A stretch of DNA of 28,281 nt from positions 1 through 28,281 of the forward strand of contig CAZTGE010000046.1 in NCBI GenBank assembly GCA_964612995.1, in the 5' to 3' direction. The position numbers and the translations under genes are program-made. A model generated the notes under the pieces. That model saw nothing but the letters and a program-made list of their open reading frames with translations, was not told the origin of the DNA and ran no database searches. Positions within the stretch are counted from its first letter, which is position 1; each line of letters starts with the position of its first letter. This DNA is from SLQH01 sp964612995. Its GTDB lineage: Bacteria; Planctomycetota; UBA11346. Below are positions 16,182-23,995 of the stretch, in pieces.

Positions 16182-17011
16182 CGCTGTGCCTCGCGCAGGA
16201 GCCGGAGCGTGGCGCATACCGGCAGGTGGTCGGAGACCCGGCGGCGATGGGCCGGCCAGGCGATGTGCCGCTGGGCGCCCACCACGAGCGCACCGGTGAC
16301 GAACAGGTAGTCCAGGCGACGGGCGAACCGATGCACAGGCACGGGCGCCGACCATGTCCACTCAGGACCACGCAGATCGGCGGCGCAGCGGCGGCTGTCG
16401 CGCAGCTCCGTCGTCAGGCGGACATAGCCTGGATCGCCCGGATCGAAATTGAAGTCGCCAGCGACCAACAGCGGCGTGCGACAGTCCAGCGCTGCGGCGT
16501 GGGCGAGAATCGCGTCGATCGCGCGCCGCCGCGAGACCTGCCCGCGATGGTCGAGATGAGTATTGAGCACGTGGATCGTACGACCGCACGCACGGTCCTG
16601 TAGCACGGTGTTCAGCAGCACCCGAGGCGCGGCGGCATCCCATCCGCGACTGGGCCGCCCGGGAGTTGGTGAATACCAGTGCTGATGCGCGGCGAGCACG
16701 CGGAAGCGCGAGCGACGGTAGAACAGCGGGGCGAACTCGCCGCGCATGCGCCCATCATGGCGGCCGTAGCCGACCCAGGCATAGTCGCCGAGCACCGCGT
16801 CGAGGTCGTGGACCATCGCGGCATCGAGCTCCTGCATGCAAGCCAGATCGACGTGCAGCGCCGGCAGCAGCCGGGCGATCCAGCGGCGACGGCGACGCCA
16901 GTCGTGCGTCGGCCGCCACCGCGGACGATGCTGGACGTTCCAGGAGAGCGTACGCAAAACACAAGACGCCCCCGGACCCGAATGCGGCATGGACATTGCA
17001 TGGGCATTCAT
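16172..17011 (-). CDS. endonuclease/exonuclease/phosphatase (EEP) family protein 2
   Basis: This 279-residue EEP-fold hydrolase has intact motifs: N25 (SWNVQH), E61 (MQELD), N150-H152 (LNTHLDH), D186 and N188 (GDFNFDPGD), D234 (RLDYLF) and D261-H262 (SDHLP). It resembles the other EEP protein of this operon in size and motif order but is clearly divergent, so any duplication is old. Its ATG overlaps the TGA of the ATPase gene (ATGA), and its own end overlaps cls. The first residues are Met-rich and the true start could be M6 or M8. The substrate is unknown; the tight link to cls suggests envelope lipid work (inference). Confidence 0.87.
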   Translation of the reverse strand: MNAHAMSMPHSGPGASCVLRTLSWNVQHRPRWRPTHDWRRRRRWIARLLPALHVDLACMQELDAAMVHDLDAVLGDYAWVGYGRHDGRMRGEFAPLFYRRSRFRVLAAHQHWYSPTPGRPSRGWDAAAPRVLLNTVLQDRACGRTIHVLNTHLDHRGQVSRRRAIDAILAHAAALDCRTPLLVAGDFNFDPGDPGYVRLTTELRDSRRCAADLRGPEWTWSAPVPVHRFARRLDYLFVTGALVVGAQRHIAWPAHRRRVSDHLPVCATLRLLREAQRWP

Positions 17012-18273
17012 CGCCCGGAGCGTTCGCAGCTCACGTCGGTCAGGGCAGAGGCCTCGACCAGACCCGCGGCGCGGATCTCGTGCAGCGAGGTCGCTCCCTC
17101 GGCGACCCTGGCCATCGCATCGTCGATCAGACGGCGACCGCGCTGCCGCAGACGATCACGCAGCCGCATCGCATCGGCGCCGGCTGCGATGGCATCGTAA
17201 TCCTCGCGGTCCGGATGCCAGATCTCGAACAGGGCCAGGCGCCCAGAGAAACCGGTGTTCGCGCAGTCCTCACAGCCCACCGGCTCCCAGGCCTCGATCT
17301 CGTCGTCTACGCCGGCACACCGCAGCCAACGCCGCATCGCGTCATCGGGCGCGGCCTGACGGCGGCAAGCGGGGCATAGCCGCCGGACCAGCCGCTGGGC
17401 CATGACCACCGAAAGCGCAGCGGCGATCTCGCTATCGCTCACCCGCCAATGCCGCAGACGGGTCACCGCAGCGACGGTATCGCGCGCGTGCATGCTGCTG
17501 AGCACCACCCGCCCGTTGGCGGCGGTGGTGGTACAGGCGCGGCAGGACTCGAGATCACGCGTCTCGCCGATCACCAGGCAATCCGGATCGATGCGCAGGG
17601 CTGCGGGCAGAGCGCGGCTGAAGCTCAGAGCGTGCCGGCGGTCGAGCTCCATCTGCGTCACCCCGGGCAGCACGTATTCGACCGGATCCTCGATGCTGAC
17701 CACATGCTGGTGACGATCCTCGGCCAGGGCCTGGGCCAAGGCATTGACGGTGGTGGTCTTGCCGCTCCCGGTGGGGCCGACCACCAGGACCAGCCCGTTG
17801 GCCTGTTCGAGCCAGGCCGCGAGACAGGCGCTGTCCTCCGGGCTCAGACCCAGCTCTTCGGGATGTCGCAACACCAGCTCGTCGTAGAGCAGCCGCAGCG
17901 CCAGCTTCGATCCGGTGACGGTGGGCACCAGGGTGGCACGGACATCGACCGTGCCCGGCCCCACCGAGGCGAGCCAGTGGGCCTCCTCGGGCGTGAACAT
18001 GGTCGCTGGCGGAATGCCGGCGAGGACCTTCACCTGGTTGAACAGATGCCGCGTCGGCTCCTCTGCCAGCGAGGTTGCGTCGTGCAGCGCTCCGTCGATC
18101 CGCACGCGGATCCGGCTGGTGCCATCACCCAGCGGATCGATGTGCACATCCGAAGCGCGGGCTGCGTGCGTTGCGCGCACCAGGGCGTCGACCATGCCGG
18201 CCGGGTTGTTGACCGCTTCGGAGCCGTGAAGGCGATTGAGATCGATGGCCAGGCGTTGTTCACGAGTCTGCAT
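17008..18273 (-). CDS. short GspE/PilB-like secretion ATPase
   Basis: This 421-residue protein matches the catalytic half of type II secretion and type IV pilus assembly ATPases. An N2-like domain occupies about 25-135 (ASDVHIDP at 40-47). The Walker A motif GPTGSGKT is at 166-173, SIEDPVEY at 193-200 carries the Asp-box glutamate, and the Walker B region is DCLVIGETRD (231-240) with T where most relatives have I. The His box is SSMHARD (259-265). The zinc knuckle is C300-C303 with C334-C337. The N-terminal MshEN/N1 domain that docks to the secretion platform is missing, and no pilin, secretin or platform gene is nearby. The start is ATG 18273, with GAGGAGG upstream; the longer frame is Arg-rich noise. 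The gene follows the BON gene by 52 bases and overlaps EEP 2. Confidence 0.88.
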   Translation of the reverse strand: MQTREQRLAIDLNRLHGSEAVNNPAGMVDALVRATHAARASDVHIDPLGDGTSRIRVRIDGALHDATSLAEEPTRHLFNQVKVLAGIPPATMFTPEEAHWLASVGPGTVDVRATLVPTVTGSKLALRLLYDELVLRHPEELGLSPEDSACLAAWLEQANGLVLVVGPTGSGKTTTVNALAQALAEDRHQHVVSIEDPVEYVLPGVTQMELDRRHALSFSRALPAALRIDPDCLVIGETRDLESCRACTTTAANGRVVLSSMHARDTVAAVTRLRHWRVSDSEIAAALSVVMAQRLVRRLCPACRRQAAPDDAMRRWLRCAGVDDEIEAWEPVGCEDCANTGFSGRLALFEIWHPDREDYDAIAAGADAMRLRDRLRQRGRRLIDDAMARVAEGATSLHEIRAAGLVEASALTDVSCERSGR

Positions 18274-18325
18274 GCGACGGCGTCCTCCTCTCGCGCGCGG
18301 GTTGCCGATGGGCCGGGCATCCCGG

Positions 18326-19873
18326 TCACTCGATGCTACCGCGCGTTTCTGGCCCCTGCACAAGTTCGAGCCTGGTGATGACCGCATCCGCGCCCGCCTC
18401 GCGCGCGTTGCGTCGGGCGGCCCAGTAGGCCGGCCACGACTCGACCGTGCCGGTGAGCGTGACCGTGGCGTCGTCCACGCTGACAGCGATATCGCGATGC
18501 TCGACGATCGGCGACCAGAACAGCTCGTCCTCGACATCCTTGCGCAATTCAGCATCGGTCTTGCGCTGCGCACCGAATGGATGACGGTCGTAGTCGCGGT
18601 AATCATAGCCGTAGAAGCTGCCGTAGTCGTAGATTGGCGAGGTCTCGCCCTTGCCGCCGATGCCGATCTCGATCGCGTTGTTGATCTCGACCACGCCCGG
18701 GATCCGCGACACCGCCATGCGCGCCTTGCGGCGCTCGAAAGAACTGTCGACCTTGCCGCCGAGGCGCACGGTCCCACCATCGACCACCACGTCGACCTGA
18801 TCGAGTTCGACCCAGGGATCACGACGGATGGCGTCGCGCACCTCCTCGGCGAGCACGGCCCCGGTCTGTTCGGACTCGGGCACCACCCGCAGGTGGTTGA
18901 TCACGCGCCACACACCGCTGACCGTGGTCGCCCGCCGCTCAGCCGCCTGTTTCTCGTAAACCGTCGCGACCTCGCCGTCGAGGGTCGCAGTCCCCTCCTC
19001 GACGCTGACGCTGATCGCTTGCGCATCGACCACCGCCGAGCGGGTCAGCGCCCGTTCGATCGCGGCGACCGTGTCGGCGGCCGCCGCTTCGACCTCGCCT
19101 TCGCGCAGATTCGGCTCGTCGGCGAACCACCGCACCTCCAGACCGCTCGGATCGAGCGACTCCACTCCCGCGACCCAGGCCTCGCTCTGTGCGAGATCCT
19201 TCTCGTAGGCACTGCCGACCGAGCCGGTCAAGCGCACGGCGCCGTCATCGACCGCCACCTCGATCTGATTGTCCTGCAGGTAAACGTTCCAGCGGAAGGC
19301 GGAGCGGATGTCGGTCGCGATCTCGGTGTCGTCGCGCTCCTCCGGCCTGGCCACCCGCAGTTGGTTGTCCACCTCGGCCACGCCGGCCACACCCATCGCC
19401 AGACGGGCCGCCACCGCCTGCTCCTGCCACGAATCGACCACCCCTTCCAGCTGCACGGCGGCATCGTCGACCGCGACGCTGATCTGGTAGTTGTCAGCGG
19501 TGGCGTTGTTGATCAACGCCGCCTCCACGTCGCGTTCGATGCGCACGTCGGCGCGCTCCTTGGGGTCGACCGTGATCATATCCACGATCTCCCGCACCCC
19601 CTTGACGTGCGAGGCGACCTGCACCGCCTGCCGTCGCGACAGCAACACACGTACCCGACCATCGAGGGTCACCGTGCCGTCGTCGACCGCGATATCGATC
19701 CGCTCCTGGGGGATGTTGTCGTGGAGCATGAATTCGCGTCGCACCGCGTGGCGGATGTCGTCGTCGTCGAGTTCCTCGGCCGCCACGAGGCCGCCAAGGC
19801 ATCCCCCGAGCAGCACCAGCAGGGTGGTGGCCCACCACAACCGGAAAGGTCCGGGCCTGTTCGCGTATCGCAT
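18326..19873 (-). CDS. periplasmic six-BON-domain protein, probable lipoprotein
   Basis: This 515-residue exported protein has a signal peptide with a probable lipobox, LLGGC, at C25; signal peptidase I cleavage near AAEE is the alternative. Six BON domains follow at about 37-104, 111-176, 183-249, 265-331, 340-404 and 439-505. Each shows the VDDGTVTLDG-type hairpin and most a GVxEVxN-type end. BON domains, as in OsmY and secretin-associated proteins, bind phospholipids and help maintain the outer membrane. Between domains 5 and 6 is a Tyr/Asp-rich linker (about 414-431). The second of two nearby ATGs was chosen because the GAGGG site abuts the first ATG (19879) and is well spaced for the second. 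It heads the ATPase-EEP-cls-EEP operon. Confidence 0.9.
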   Translation of the reverse strand: MRYANRPGPFRLWWATTLLVLLGGCLGGLVAAEELDDDDIRHAVRREFMLHDNIPQERIDIAVDDGTVTLDGRVRVLLSRRQAVQVASHVKGVREIVDMITVDPKERADVRIERDVEAALINNATADNYQISVAVDDAAVQLEGVVDSWQEQAVAARLAMGVAGVAEVDNQLRVARPEERDDTEIATDIRSAFRWNVYLQDNQIEVAVDDGAVRLTGSVGSAYEKDLAQSEAWVAGVESLDPSGLEVRWFADEPNLREGEVEAAAADTVAAIERALTRSAVVDAQAISVSVEEGTATLDGEVATVYEKQAAERRATTVSGVWRVINHLRVVPESEQTGAVLAEEVRDAIRRDPWVELDQVDVVVDGGTVRLGGKVDSSFERRKARMAVSRIPGVVEINNAIEIGIGGKGETSPIYDYGSFYGYDYRDYDRHPFGAQRKTDAELRKDVEDELFWSPIVEHRDIAVSVDDATVTLTGTVESWPAYWAARRNAREAGADAVITRLELVQGPETRGSIE

Positions 19874-20215
19874 CGTCATCTCCCTCGTTGCATATGCGCT
19901 GAAAGCGAACGTGCAGTATCACCGCACCGGGCACACCTGCGCAAATCCCAGCCGCCCTTGCCTGCGCGACAGGCGCCAATCGTGTCCAAGTCGCTCACCG
20001 ACAACCGCTAAGGCGCGGATCAGCCATCCTCCAACCTGGCTGCGACGGGTACATCAACGTGAATGCCGCGTCGCTGCAACAGCGTCGGACGACACCACCG
20101 ACATACGGCCCGCCGGGCCAGGACCGGTAGCTGCACTTCAGAACGTGCGTACCTGCAACAACGCCGGCCCATTTTGTGCAACCACATCGAAGACAGGACC
20201 TTACAGTTCGCCGTG
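19874..20215. other. divergent intergenic region, BON gene / unknown 148-residue gene
   Basis: These 342 bases separate divergent genes. The plus-strand reading frame is open upstream of 20216 but encodes an Arg-rich sequence without a ribosome binding site. On the minus strand a TGATACT box about 40 bases before the BON start is a possible -10 element with no clear -35. No conserved repeat or RNA is recognised. Confidence 0.5.
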
Positions 20216-20662
20216 ATGCACTGGCAAAGCCTGATCGTCCATGATACCCCTGCGGTAATGCTCCTGCGCCCCTGCCGACCGCTGATCACGGCAGCAGACA
20301 TCGAACCGGCCTACGCTCTGCTGAGCGGAAACAGCGTCCCCCCACGCTTGTGGGTCGAGCTCGGCCGGAACCTGCAGCCGGACTTCATCACCGGACCGCT
20401 GGCAGAGCTCCGTCTCCGCTGGCTCGCACATCCAGCCGCGAGTTGGATCGGCAGGGCGGTGATCCACGCCCCCGACGATCTGGCCTTCGGGCTGGCGCGC
20501 ATGTACACGACCCTGGTCCACGAAGACTCGGACCGCCTGCACGTCGCACGCGAGCTCGCGATCGGCGCCCGGTGGCTGGACCTGACGCCTGAGCGCATCG
20601 CCGCGCTGATCGCCGACGCCGACGCCGACACCTGCGACCACGCTTCCGGAGCAGACGCGTGA
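20216..20662 (+). CDS. hypothetical protein paired with a CII-like regulator
   Basis: I do not recognise this 148-residue protein. It starts MHWQSLIVHDTPAVMLLRP and is followed by a mostly helical, soluble protein. It includes AELRLRWLAHPAASWIGRAV and a helix-rich region (LARMYTTLVHEDSDRL, then ARELAIGARWLDLTPERIAALIADAD). There are no signal peptide, membrane segments or recognised catalytic motifs. The start is uncertain: GTG 20213 and ATG 20258 are alternatives. Its stop overlaps the GTG start of the next gene (GTGA), so the two proteins are translated together and may act as a pair. Confidence 0.62.
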   Translation: MHWQSLIVHDTPAVMLLRPCRPLITAADIEPAYALLSGNSVPPRLWVELGRNLQPDFITGPLAELRLRWLAHPAASWIGRAVIHAPDDLAFGLARMYTTLVHEDSDRLHVARELAIGARWLDLTPERIAALIADADADTCDHASGADA

Positions 20663-21129
20663 ACCCTCCCCCCGCCCCCCACGATTCCGAACGGCAGATC
20701 GTGGCCATCATCCAGGACCATCTCGCCCGCCTGGGCAACCAGCACGTCGCTCGCACCCTGGGAGTGGACCGCTCGACCATCTCGCGCCGATTGTCCTCGC
20801 ACCGCCTCGCGGCCTGGAGTCTGGCCGATTTCGTCGCCCTCTGCCGCACCGATCATGACGCCGACGGATGGCAGCTGTTCGATACCGTCGGCCGGGCCCT
20901 GTTCCCGCAACGGACACGACCCGCCGATCGGCTCGAACACCAGGCGCTCGTTGCACTCGCACGACTGGGGAGCTTCACCGAACGGGCCTGTGCCCTGCTG
21001 GCCGAGGACCATCTCGGTGAACAGGGCCTCGCCCAGATGGACGAGGAACTGGATCGACTGACCACCGCACTCGAACACCTGCGTGCCGACATGGAACGCG
21101 CGAGCAGAGCTCGCCATAGCGCCGGGTAA
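20659..21129 (+). CDS. lambda CII-like helix-turn-helix protein
   Basis: This 156-residue protein has an N-terminal helix-turn-helix at about 27-47 (GNQHVARTLGVDRSTISRRL). With the following WSLADFVAL segment it resembles phage lambda CII and related regulators, which bind DNA as oligomers. The C-terminal half (about 85-150) is helical and acidic and could form a coiled coil (LAQMDEELDRLTTALEHLRADME). CII itself has only 97 residues, so the tail is an addition. It begins with GTG inside the stop of the preceding gene. No other phage genes are nearby, which suggests a phage-type regulator adopted by the host. Its target is not evident; the two kinase genes lie downstream on the same strand. 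Confidence 0.75.
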   Translation: MNPPPAPHDSERQIVAIIQDHLARLGNQHVARTLGVDRSTISRRLSSHRLAAWSLADFVALCRTDHDADGWQLFDTVGRALFPQRTRPADRLEHQALVALARLGSFTERACALLAEDHLGEQGLAQMDEELDRLTTALEHLRADMERASRARHSAG

Positions 21130-21551
21130 CAATTGTGTAGTCCGGCCCGATCGATCGGAAAATGGCTTGCCGTTGCGCGGCCGATGCTTGACGGAACCCT
21201 CAGAGGTCTCCTGATGGAAACAGGTCGCAGCGCAGCGCTGCGCTACGGCCGTCCGACCGAGCGGTGGTTTGCCACGAAAATGGTCCGTAGGCCAGCGGAA
21301 GACGCGGCGAAGCCGCGAACCGCGACGGAGGAGCGCGAGGCCCGCAAAGCGGGCCGACGCGGGGATCCGAAGGGGCAGAGCCCCTTTGACGGAAGCGTCG
21401 AGGCTTGCCGCGCGGACCGTCTGACTAGCATACGGGACACTGCATGCGCCTCTGCATGCATCCCCCCTTGCGCGATGTCGGCTCGCCAGTACCGGCAGAC
21501 CGCTCAGGCAGTGAGCCGACCAGCCACCGCCGCTGCCCCTTCGAGTGCATC
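21130..21551. repeat. hairpin-dense intergenic block before the first kinase gene
   Basis: This stretch of 422 bases has no credible gene; the open frame across it lacks a ribosome binding site. It has a 16-bp perfect palindrome at 21229-21244, a CGCGGC-GAA-GCCGCG hairpin at 21303-21317, a 7-bp stem with AAA loop at 21339-21355, and a 7-bp stem with AGA loop at 21370-21386. The GGGGCAGAGCCCC core of the last resembles the hairpin at 62-78 read on the opposite strand (GGGGCAGCGCCCC). It is probably an extragenic repeat cluster. Confidence 0.6.
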
Positions 21552-23873
21552 ATGAACCAGAGTAGCCGTTCCGACCAGCTCGCCCCCATACAGGGCCGGG
21601 GCCCCTACCAGCTGCGGTCCTGCTCCGACCTCGGCGCCGCGCTCGAAGCTGCCGGCATCGGTGCCTGGCACGCAGAACCCGGTACCGGGCTGATCGAGGC
21701 GACTCCGCAGGCGCGTGCCCTGCTCGGTCTTGCTGATACCGAAACGCTGTCAGTCGCACGGCTGCTCGCCTGCATCCATCCCGACGACCGCGATGGCCTG
21801 AAAGCAGCGGCCGCGGCCATCCTCGCGACGGACACCGCCGCCAGCCGCCTCGTCGAGGTCCGGGCGATGGTCGGCGGCGCGCTCCGCTGGCTGCGGATCC
21901 AGACCGCTCCGCCCACCGCAGGCGCTGTGCCGGGCGGTATCACGGGGACCATCGTCGACATGACCGGGGAACACCAGCGCCATGGCGCCACGACCGGCCC
22001 AGAACGACGGCTCGAGTCCGAGCTCGCCGCCGCCTGGTCGATGTTCCGTCAGCTGCCGGTGGCCATCGCCGTGCTCGACAGCCAGCAGCGGTACCTGTAC
22101 TGCAACGAGGCGCTGGCCACGCTCACCTGCCTGCCGGCGGACGTCCTCCACCACGCCGAACAGGCGGCGCTGCTGCCCGAATTCCATGCCGCCACTGCTG
22201 CGGAACTCGAACGCGCCCGAGACACCGGCACCCCGATCTGCGAACGCCTCATCCACACCGGCCTGACCGACGACGGCACGCCGCGGTGGCTGCGCTGCAG
22301 CTGGATCCCGCTGACCGATGGTGGCGCGCAGATCCCCTTCATCGTTCTCACGATCCGGGATGTCACCGACCATCACCAGGCGCAACTGGAACTCGAACGC
22401 CATCGCGAGAACCTGGCCATCCAGGCCAGGGAGCTGCAGATGTATTTCCAACATGTGCCGGTCGGCCTGGCGGTGATCGACGACCAGCTGCGTTACGTCC
22501 GCGTCAACGAACGCTTCGCCGAGATGTCCGGTCAGCCGGTCGCCGCACACCCGGGTCAGAGCGTGACCGCGCTCGACCCCTCCTCGGCGCCGAACGCCGT
22601 CACCCTCATCCGTCGGGCCCTGGATACCGGCGCACCGGTGCTCGCGGCCGAGTTCTCCTCGCACGGCGACCATCCGACCATCGCCGAGCGCTGGTGGCGG
22701 TGCAGCTACATCCCCCTGCCCAAGGTCGACGGCTGCCGTCAGGTGGTCTGCATGGTCCAGGACATCACCGCCGCACATCGGGCCGGTCAGGAGCTGCACG
22801 ACAACGAACGGCGGATGTCGGCGCTCGCCAACTCGGTCCCCGCGATGGTGTGGTCGGCCCAGATCGACGGAGACACGGACTACTGCAACCAACGGATGTG
22901 CGATTACTTCGGCCTGCCGGTCAGCGAGCTGCATGGCGATGCCTGGCTCAACCTGATCCACCAGGCCGATCGTCATGATATGCGCCGCGCCTGGCGTGAA
23001 GCGCTGAACACCGAGAGCTGTTTCGAAGCCGAATTGCGCCTGCGCCGGCACGACGGCGTCCATCTCTGGCACCGCGCCAGGATCGTCCCCCATCACGACG
23101 GGCAGGGGCGGGTCGATCGCTGGTACGCCACCGCCATCGACATCGATGCGACCAAACGCACCGAACTCGATCTCGCCGACCATGCCCGCGCGCTGGAACG
23201 CAGCAATCGCGAGCTCAACCAGTTCGCCAGCTTCATCAGCCATGACCTCCGGGCCCCGCTGCGGATGGTCGGAACCTACCTCGACCTGATCGCCGAATCG
23301 GTCGCCTCGCCGGGCCAGCCCTTCATCGACAAGGCCCAAGGCGCGCTGGACCGCATGCGCCAGCTGATCGAAGCCGTGCTGGCCTACGCCCGCCTCGGGC
23401 GCGAGGTCTCGCTGCACATGGCCTATGTTCCTGCCGCCTCGCTGATCGACGCGGCATGCGAGACCCTCGCACCGATGGTCGCGGAGCACGGGGCACGGAT
23501 CGAGGTCGACCAGCTGCCCGAGGTCTACGCCGACGCGGTGCTGCTCGGCCAGTGCGTGCAGAACCTGATCGAGAACGCGATCAAGCACGGCACCGCACCG
23601 GTCCACCTGCACATCGGGGCTCAGCAGACCGACCGCGCCGAGAGCTGGATCCTGCGTTTTGCCGACGACGGCCCCGGTATCCCCGAGGACATGCGCAAAC
23701 GGGTGTTCGACCCCTTCTTCCGACTCGACGCCGGCACCGATGGGTCGGGGATCGGGCTGGCCTTCGGCGCCAAGATCGTCCGCCTGCACGGTGGCGACAT
23801 CTGGATCGAGGAGAGCGATCTCGGCGGCGCCGCGTTCTGCCTGCGGTTGCGCGCGCGCCCATGCGAGCAGTGA
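21552..23873 (+). CDS. soluble multi-PAS sensor histidine kinase
   Basis: This 773-residue kinase has no membrane segment and no receiver domain. Four PAS-like domains occupy about 25-140, 160-275, 290-408 and 420-535. The last has the IHQADRHDM and RWYATAIDIDATKR segments typical of PAS-PAC ends. The HisKA domain has the phosphorylated H564 in FISHDLRAPLR, of the type seen in phytochrome-like kinases. The ATPase domain has N675 (NLIENAIKHG), DDGPGI (705-710) and GSGIGLAFG (731-739). It probably senses a soluble cue or redox state in the cytoplasm and passes phosphate to a separate receiver. ATG 21552 was chosen because upstream residues in frame look random. The next kinase gene starts 122 bases downstream. 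Confidence 0.93.
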   Translation: MNQSSRSDQLAPIQGRGPYQLRSCSDLGAALEAAGIGAWHAEPGTGLIEATPQARALLGLADTETLSVARLLACIHPDDRDGLKAAAAAILATDTAASRLVEVRAMVGGALRWLRIQTAPPTAGAVPGGITGTIVDMTGEHQRHGATTGPERRLESELAAAWSMFRQLPVAIAVLDSQQRYLYCNEALATLTCLPADVLHHAEQAALLPEFHAATAAELERARDTGTPICERLIHTGLTDDGTPRWLRCSWIPLTDGGAQIPFIVLTIRDVTDHHQAQLELERHRENLAIQARELQMYFQHVPVGLAVIDDQLRYVRVNERFAEMSGQPVAAHPGQSVTALDPSSAPNAVTLIRRALDTGAPVLAAEFSSHGDHPTIAERWWRCSYIPLPKVDGCRQVVCMVQDITAAHRAGQELHDNERRMSALANSVPAMVWSAQIDGDTDYCNQRMCDYFGLPVSELHGDAWLNLIHQADRHDMRRAWREALNTESCFEAELRLRRHDGVHLWHRARIVPHHDGQGRVDRWYATAIDIDATKRTELDLADHARALERSNRELNQFASFISHDLRAPLRMVGTYLDLIAESVASPGQPFIDKAQGALDRMRQLIEAVLAYARLGREVSLHMAYVPAASLIDAACETLAPMVAEHGARIEVDQLPEVYADAVLLGQCVQNLIENAIKHGTAPVHLHIGAQQTDRAESWILRFADDGPGIPEDMRKRVFDPFFRLDAGTDGSGIGLAFGAKIVRLHGGDIWIEESDLGGAAFCLRLRARPCEQ

Positions 23874-23995
23874 AACAGCAGTGAAGACGACGCGACGCGA
23901 GTTAAGGTGGCCTGAATCACCATGAAAGATCATCCGACCGCAGGCGCACCGGCCGAGACCGGCCGGCTGCAGCCAACATAACACTGAGGAACCAG

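Noticed and set aside
14808..16310. A 500-codon plus-strand open frame
   Set aside because: Antisense to cardiolipin synthase, whose two HKD motifs are intact.
18236..20011. A 591-codon plus-strand open frame
   Set aside because: Antisense shadow of the six-BON protein; its repeated Asp/His/Leu pattern merely reflects the BON repeats.
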